Source: Methylobacterium sp. J-026 (GTDB lineage: Bacteria > Pseudomonadota > Alphaproteobacteria > Rhizobiales > Beijerinckiaceae). Taken from it: 64,000 nucleotides of DNA. Both the position numbers and the translations under genes were made by a program. The stretch's first letter is position 1. Every line of letters starts with the position of its first letter. Shown here piece after piece: positions 60,433 to 64,000 of the stretch. The stretch spans positions 1 through 64,000 of the forward strand of contig NZ_JAKSYC010000314.1 in the NCBI RefSeq assembly GCF_022829585.1, in the 5' to 3' direction. The notes beneath the pieces are model-generated. The model had not been told where the DNA came from. It searched no databases and saw nothing but the letters and a program-made list of their open reading frames with translations.

Positions 60433-61419
60433 ATGGCCCGCTCCAAGCTCAACGCTTTGGTGCGTAGCCTGACGCTCGCGGCGAGCGTCGGCGCGCCCTG
60501 CCTCGCCGTTGCGGCGGATCTGCTGCCTCCGCCCCCGCCGCCGCCCGAACCGATCGAGGTCGGCGGCGGCTGGTACCTGCGCGGCGACGTGGGCGCCAGC
60601 GTCTACAACCGCCCGAAATACAGCACGGCCTACGACTACACCGGCTACCCGGACGCCAACCGCTCCTTCGGCAACGAGATCGGCGGCGGCGGCTTCGCGG
60701 GCGTCGGCGTCGGCTACCAGTTCACCCCGTTCTTCCGCGGCGACATCACCGGCGAGTACCGCTACGCCACCGGCCTGCGCGGCAGCGAATACTACCGCGG
60801 CCCGGATTACGACGACGGCCTCGGCTCCTACGGGGTCAACAAGTCGAGCGGCAACTTCGATTCCGCGGTGGTGCTCGCCAACGCGTATTTCGATCTCGGC
60901 ACGTGGTACGGCATCACGCCGTTCATCGGCGGCGGCGTCGGCTACGCCTTCAACCACATCTCGTCCTACTCGACCAACCAGCAGTTCACCAGCCCGACCT
61001 ACGGCTACGATTACGGCAACCCGAACTACGATTGCAGCTGCGGCCAGGCGTCCTACAACTACAAGCCGGTCTACGACTCGAACGGCAACCCGGTCTACAA
61101 CACCAACAGCGGCAGCAAGTTCTACAAGGACAAGTCCTACGGCAGCTTCGCCTGGGCGCTCCATGCTGGTCTCGCCTACAACGTGACCGACGCGCTGAAG
61201 ATCGAGCTGGCCTACCGCTACCTGAACCTCGGCAAGGCCGAGACCGGCGCCGGCTACGTGCCGTGCTGCACCGGCAGCCTGCAGGCGATCAAGGTGAAGG
61301 ACATCGAGGCGCACGACGTGAAGATCGGCCTGCGCTACTACCTCGGCGGCGTCGTGTCGGCCCCCCTGCCGCCGCTGATGCCGGAGCCGGTCCCCGGCCC
61401 GCTGGTGCGCAAGTACTGA
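60433..61419 (+). CDS. Outer-membrane beta-barrel protein (Omp25/RopB type), Tyr-rich loop
   Basis: 328 residues with a signal peptide ending VAADLLPPPPPPPEP, a Pro-rich linker also seen in RopB-like proteins, then WYLRGDVGASVY, GVGVGYQFTPFFRGDITGEYRY, FIGGGVGYAFNH and AGLAYNVTDALKIELAYRYL as alternating strands; the last strand is VKIGLRYYLGG. A large external loop (about 185-235) is rich in Tyr, Asn and Ser and has a CSC motif, with a CC pair further on (GYVPCCTGS). A clear ribosome-binding site (AAAGGAA) precedes the ATG. Confidence 0.88.
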   Translation: MARSKLNALVRSLTLAASVGAPCLAVAADLLPPPPPPPEPIEVGGGWYLRGDVGASVYNRPKYSTAYDYTGYPDANRSFGNEIGGGGFAGVGVGYQFTPFFRGDITGEYRYATGLRGSEYYRGPDYDDGLGSYGVNKSSGNFDSAVVLANAYFDLGTWYGITPFIGGGVGYAFNHISSYSTNQQFTSPTYGYDYGNPNYDCSCGQASYNYKPVYDSNGNPVYNTNSGSKFYKDKSYGSFAWALHAGLAYNVTDALKIELAYRYLNLGKAETGAGYVPCCTGSLQAIKVKDIEAHDVKIGLRYYLGGVVSAPLPPLMPEPVPGPLVRKY

Positions 61420-61621
61420 TCGCACCCCGATCTCACCACCGGACGGCGACGGCGCGGATGACCTCCGCGCCGTTTCGCGTTCCGGGGCCGCCGCGCGAGC
61501 ACCGGATGCAACCGGAGACCTCTTCGATCACGATCGATGTCATCCGAGCGAGGGTCGAAAACAGCGCTTGAGCAGCATTGCGACATGGAAATTCATATCG
61601 GGCAACGGATGATTAAGGTTA

Positions 61622-61642
61622 CTCGACTATCACTGAGTCGAG
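61622..61642. repeat. Hairpin upstream of the second barrel gene
   Basis: CTCGACT and AGTCGAG flank a 7-base loop, 43 bases before the start codon. It is a possible operator or mRNA-stabilising 5' stem. Confidence 0.5.
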
Positions 61643-61684
61643 GCTCGATCCGCCGTTCGTCACGTCAGTCCCAGGACGATCCCG

Positions 61685-62590
61685 ATGCGTACCGTCACCT
61701 TTCCGCTGCTGGCGGTTCTCGGTCTCTGCGGCGCCAACACCGCCCGGGCCGCCGACCTGGACTACGATTATCTGCGCGGCGCCGAGTACGATCCGGTCCC
61801 GGCTTCGGTTCGGGTGATCGACTGGAGCGGCGTGTATGTCGGCGGTCACGGCGGCTACACCTCGGCGACGCTGGGCACCAAGGGTGCGCTGCAGCCCCTG
61901 ATCTATCGGGACTCGCACGATACGACGGGCGAGTCCGACTTCAGGGCCTCGACCCTCCTCAACCCGTCGTCGAAGCGTGTCGGCGATGTGAGCTTCGGCG
62001 CCTTCGCGGGCTACAACGTCCAGTTCGACCAGTTCGTCTTCGGCGTCGAGGCCGATTACACCTATTTCGGCCGGATGGGTGTTTCGAGCGACGGGCTCGG
62101 CCGCAGCCAGACCAGTGCCGCCGGCACCTACGAAGTCGTGAGCCTGAACGGGTCCACCGCCACCCGGGTCAACGATTACGGCACGCTGCGCGCGCGGATC
62201 GGCTACGCGTTCGAGAACTTCATGCCCTACGTGACCGGCGGCGTGGCGATCGGGCGGGCGCGCATCGCCGATTCGACATCCTACCAGAATTACGGGTTCA
62301 ACCTGACCGCCTACAACGCCAACTTGGGCGGGACGCCGACCTACGTGAACAATTTCGGCTATACGGCCTTCAACCCCAGCGCGCCCTATAACGGGACACC
62401 GTTCACCGCGCTCCAGGCGCAGTCGAAGACCAAGGTCGTCGCCGGCGCGGCGGCGGGGGCCGGCATCGAGTACGCGATCACCCCGAACATCCTGCTCCGC
62501 GCCGAATACCAATATGTCCTGTTCAGCGACTTCGACGGGCACAAGGTCAACCTGAACACCGTCCGCGCCGGCGCGGCGATCAAGTTCTGA
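61685..62590 (+). CDS. Outer-membrane beta-barrel protein (Omp25/Omp31 type)
   Basis: 301 residues. Signal peptide (FPLLAVLGLCGANTARA), then DWSGVYVGGHGGYTSA, the defining start of the Omp25/31 family, GAFAGYNVQFDQFVFGVEADYTYF, LRARIGYAFENFMPYVTGGVAIG and the end LLRAEYQYVLFSDFDGHKVNLN, closing with RAGAAIKF. Phe at the C-terminus is the normal barrel signal. It differs from the barrel gene upstream and is not a recent duplicate. Confidence 0.9.
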   Translation: MRTVTFPLLAVLGLCGANTARAADLDYDYLRGAEYDPVPASVRVIDWSGVYVGGHGGYTSATLGTKGALQPLIYRDSHDTTGESDFRASTLLNPSSKRVGDVSFGAFAGYNVQFDQFVFGVEADYTYFGRMGVSSDGLGRSQTSAAGTYEVVSLNGSTATRVNDYGTLRARIGYAFENFMPYVTGGVAIGRARIADSTSYQNYGFNLTAYNANLGGTPTYVNNFGYTAFNPSAPYNGTPFTALQAQSKTKVVAGAAAGAGIEYAITPNILLRAEYQYVLFSDFDGHKVNLNTVRAGAAIKF

Positions 62591-62631
62591 TGCGGCACGG
62601 TCCGATATTGCCTGCCGGCGGGAGCCTGTCC

Positions 62632-62865
62632 ATGCGCGTTCGTCGCTGTCTCGCAGTCGCCGCGGCCCTGCTCGCCGCGGGGCCCGTCCTGGCGTCCCCC
62701 GCGCCCTGGCCCGGGGACCGGCCCGAGCCGCGCGTCATCCGCCACAGGGGTCTGGTGCGGATCGTCCCGTTCGTCCCGCCGCCCGTGCTGGTGCGGGACT
62801 ACCTGCCGCGCAACCACAACGTCCCGATGTACAACGCGCCGCCGCGCTCCGCGCCGGCTTGGTGA
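62632..62865 (+). CDS. Small secreted Pro-rich protein
   Basis: 77 residues: a signal peptide (CLAVAAALLAAGPVLA) followed by a short Pro/Arg-rich chain (VPPPVLVRDYLPRNHNVPMY). The ATG at 62632 has GGAG seven bases before it; an upstream ATG at 62590 overlaps the stop of the barrel gene (TGATG) and would put the signal too far in. No family known. It is probably co-transcribed with the barrel gene. Confidence 0.65.
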   Translation: MRVRRCLAVAAALLAAGPVLASPAPWPGDRPEPRVIRHRGLVRIVPFVPPPVLVRDYLPRNHNVPMYNAPPRSAPAW

Positions 62866-63413
62866 GGATTCCACCCCATCCGGCCCTGCGCGTCGATCAG
62901 GTTCGCGGCCTCCGTGATTGCCGCCGCGTGTCCCGGTAGAGATCGCCGACCCTGCACGAGAGGCCAGCCGACGGGATCTCCAGCGCGTCGTCGGGACCCG
63001 TCAAGGCTTGGACCACCGCACGCTGGACGCGAGGTCGCCGCGGTGCCGCGCCCACATACCGTCCTGGTGCGCGCTCTCCGGCTCAGAGATGCCCGTGTGG
63101 CGCACCCCGTAAAGACGGACTCGCGGACTGCTCAGTGACTGATCGGCGGCAGGTGTCGGCCTCGTAAGGGCGTGTCGTTCCACCCGGTAAGCACGTCATG
63201 TCCAGGGGGGCGCAGCCCCATAAGGGTGTTACGGTCATCTCAGGGGCCTGGACTCGCGACCCTGCAGACCGCTGCATCCGCCCGAGGCCCCCATCCCGAT
63301 GCCGTAATGGGCTGGGGCGAGAGGACTCCTGTGCGTAGCGACCGACCATCGCCATGGCACGGTCGCCGCACGGTCTCCTGCAGTAAAGGAGGAAGCGGGG
63401 CACATCCTGATTG
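62866..63413. other. Non-coding region before the toxin-antitoxin pair
   Basis: About 550 bases without a convincing gene on either strand. Codon pattern and composition differ from neighbours (CCCCCTGGACATGACGTGC on the - strand near 63195). It may be the decayed end of a mobile element; no terminal repeats or transposase motifs were found. Confidence 0.45.
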
Positions 63414-63440
63414 CACAATCACGTAAAACACGTGATTGTG
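63414..63440. promoter_or_regulatory. Probable autoregulatory operator of the antitoxin gene
   Basis: A perfect 11-bp inverted repeat, CACAATCACGT and ACGTGATTGTG, around AAAAC, 26 bases before the antitoxin start. Phd-type antitoxins bind such palindromes to repress their own operon. Confidence 0.7.
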
Positions 63441-63466
63441 TATCTTGGCCTCAGAGAGGTTCTTCG

Positions 63467-63811
63467 ATGCAAGCCTTTACATCCCTCGATCTGCAGCAGC
63501 GGACGGGCGACGTTCAGCGCGCAGCCGCATCGGACGTCGTCGTTATCACCAGCCATGGAAAGCCGCGTTCCGTGATGATGTCGGTCGACGAGTTCGTCCG
63601 GCTCAAACGTGCGTCGGGGGAACCGGTGTCATTGCCCAGGAGCCGTCCGGTCGTGCGCCGCGGACTTCCCGTCGATCCACTGGGATACGACACGTCCGAC
63701 CTACGAGCCTGTGCGCTCGCCATGGCCGACGATGCGTTGAACAACCGTAACCAAGACGCGGTCGAGGCCGAGATCCGCGCCGTGGAGAGGCGTTTCGGGT
63801 CTCGTTCATGA
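63467..63811 (+). CDS. Phd/YefM family antitoxin
   Basis: 114 residues. The N-terminal domain follows Phd/YefM: DLQQRTGDVQRAAASDVVVIT, then HGKPRSVMMSVDEFVRLKR. The C-terminal half (about 55-114) would be the flexible toxin-binding part and is longer than in most Phd proteins, ending AEIRAVERRFGSRS. It overlaps the next gene by four bases (ATGA), the usual antitoxin-toxin arrangement, and has a palindromic operator upstream. Confidence 0.82.
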   Translation: MQAFTSLDLQQRTGDVQRAAASDVVVITSHGKPRSVMMSVDEFVRLKRASGEPVSLPRSRPVVRRGLPVDPLGYDTSDLRACALAMADDALNNRNQDAVEAEIRAVERRFGSRS

Positions 63812-64000
63812 GGGTGGGCGCTGAGCATCGTGACGAGCGCATCCCACGCCTCCTCATCCCGGATAACACGCCCCTCTCGCTGTTGGGTTGGATCGGCGGC
63901 GATGCCTTGGATTGGTTGTTCGTCGTCGGCGCGGAAGTCTGGGTAACCGACATGGTGAAGGAGGAAGCGTTGCGCGATCCTGATCCCGGGGACGATCCCC
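63808..64000 (+). CDS. PIN-like toxin (partial, cut by window end)
   Basis: Only the first 64 residues are in the window. RLLIPDNTPLSLLGWIGGDA has the conserved first Asp of a PIN-type ribonuclease (Asp19), and WVTDMVKEEALRDPD carries the following conserved Glu region. Its overlap with a Phd-like antitoxin supports the toxin role; the remaining active-site acids lie outside. The target RNA is unknown. Confidence 0.72.
   Translation, partial: MRVGAEHRDERIPRLLIPDNTPLSLLGWIGGDALDWLFVVGAEVWVTDMVKEEALRDPDPGDDP

Noticed and set aside
62866..63413. Insertion sequence remnant
   Set aside because: Some GC-poor codons and palindromes suggest a decayed element, but no transposase motif or terminal repeats were seen, so it is listed only as non-coding.

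Overview
The window is a GC-rich alphaproteobacterial chromosome segment, most likely Methylobacterium or Methylorubrum. The evidence for this is a lanmodulin-family EF-hand protein, HisZ-dependent histidine biosynthesis, HemJ, a MucR/Ros regulator, CtrA-type TTAA-N7-TTAA boxes and RopB/Omp25-type porins. No sequence search was possible; assignments rest on motifs, length and context.

Layout. 1-511 is a giant inverted repeat with mirrored 13-bp tandem arrays. 583-2080 carries a DUF3429 membrane protein and an MgtC-like protein. 2365-9657 is a Bat/Mxa-like operon (MoxR ATPase, DUF58, short membrane protein, two VWA proteins, TPR protein, BatD-like protein). 9752-11466 holds the lanmodulin-like protein, an unknown protein and a fluoride riboswitch with crcB. 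11597-14459 holds the PEP synthase/PPDK regulator divergent from hemE-hemJ; the gap between them looks like the chromosomal origin, as in Caulobacter. 15143-22495 is a his locus (hisS ... hisZ-hisG) interrupted by a chemoreceptor and a histidine acid phosphatase. 22989-28148 contains an SDR enzyme, an NlpC/P60 peptidase, ispH, thrB and rnhA. 28481-40003 contains zwf and an mdtABC-type RND pump with its own outer-membrane lipoprotein. 40328-50742 is mixed: a candidate small RNA, DUF4112, an orphan YejE-like permease, a mucR-like gene, glcD, kpsF, a SHOCT protein, a nitroreductase, GSCFA and WcbI genes and a receiver protein. 51065-59687 is the pal-cpoB-tilS-ftsH-glmM series with a methyltransferase and a TauE-like permease inserted. 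59812-64000 has a YjbR protein, two beta-barrel proteins and the start of a Phd/PIN toxin-antitoxin pair.

Three dispersed repeat families are recognisable: A (about 105-240 bp, five copies between genes), B (about 170-200 bp composite inverted repeat, five copies) and C (about 90-120 bp, two copies). Family B is the most unusual signal. Every copy sits at a gene junction inside an operon, where start and stop codons overlap or nearly touch. Three copies are read in frame as an N-terminal extension of the downstream protein. The other two lie in small bridging frames that overlap the upstream stop and the downstream start, so translational coupling appears to survive each insertion.

Other points of interest are the lanmodulin relative that has lost three of its four loop prolines, the oriC candidate with a perfect CtrA box, a near-perfect parS site at the 5' end of the RND lipoprotein gene about 19 kb away, a low-complexity insertion in one RND subunit, and a structured RNA candidate with its own promoter.
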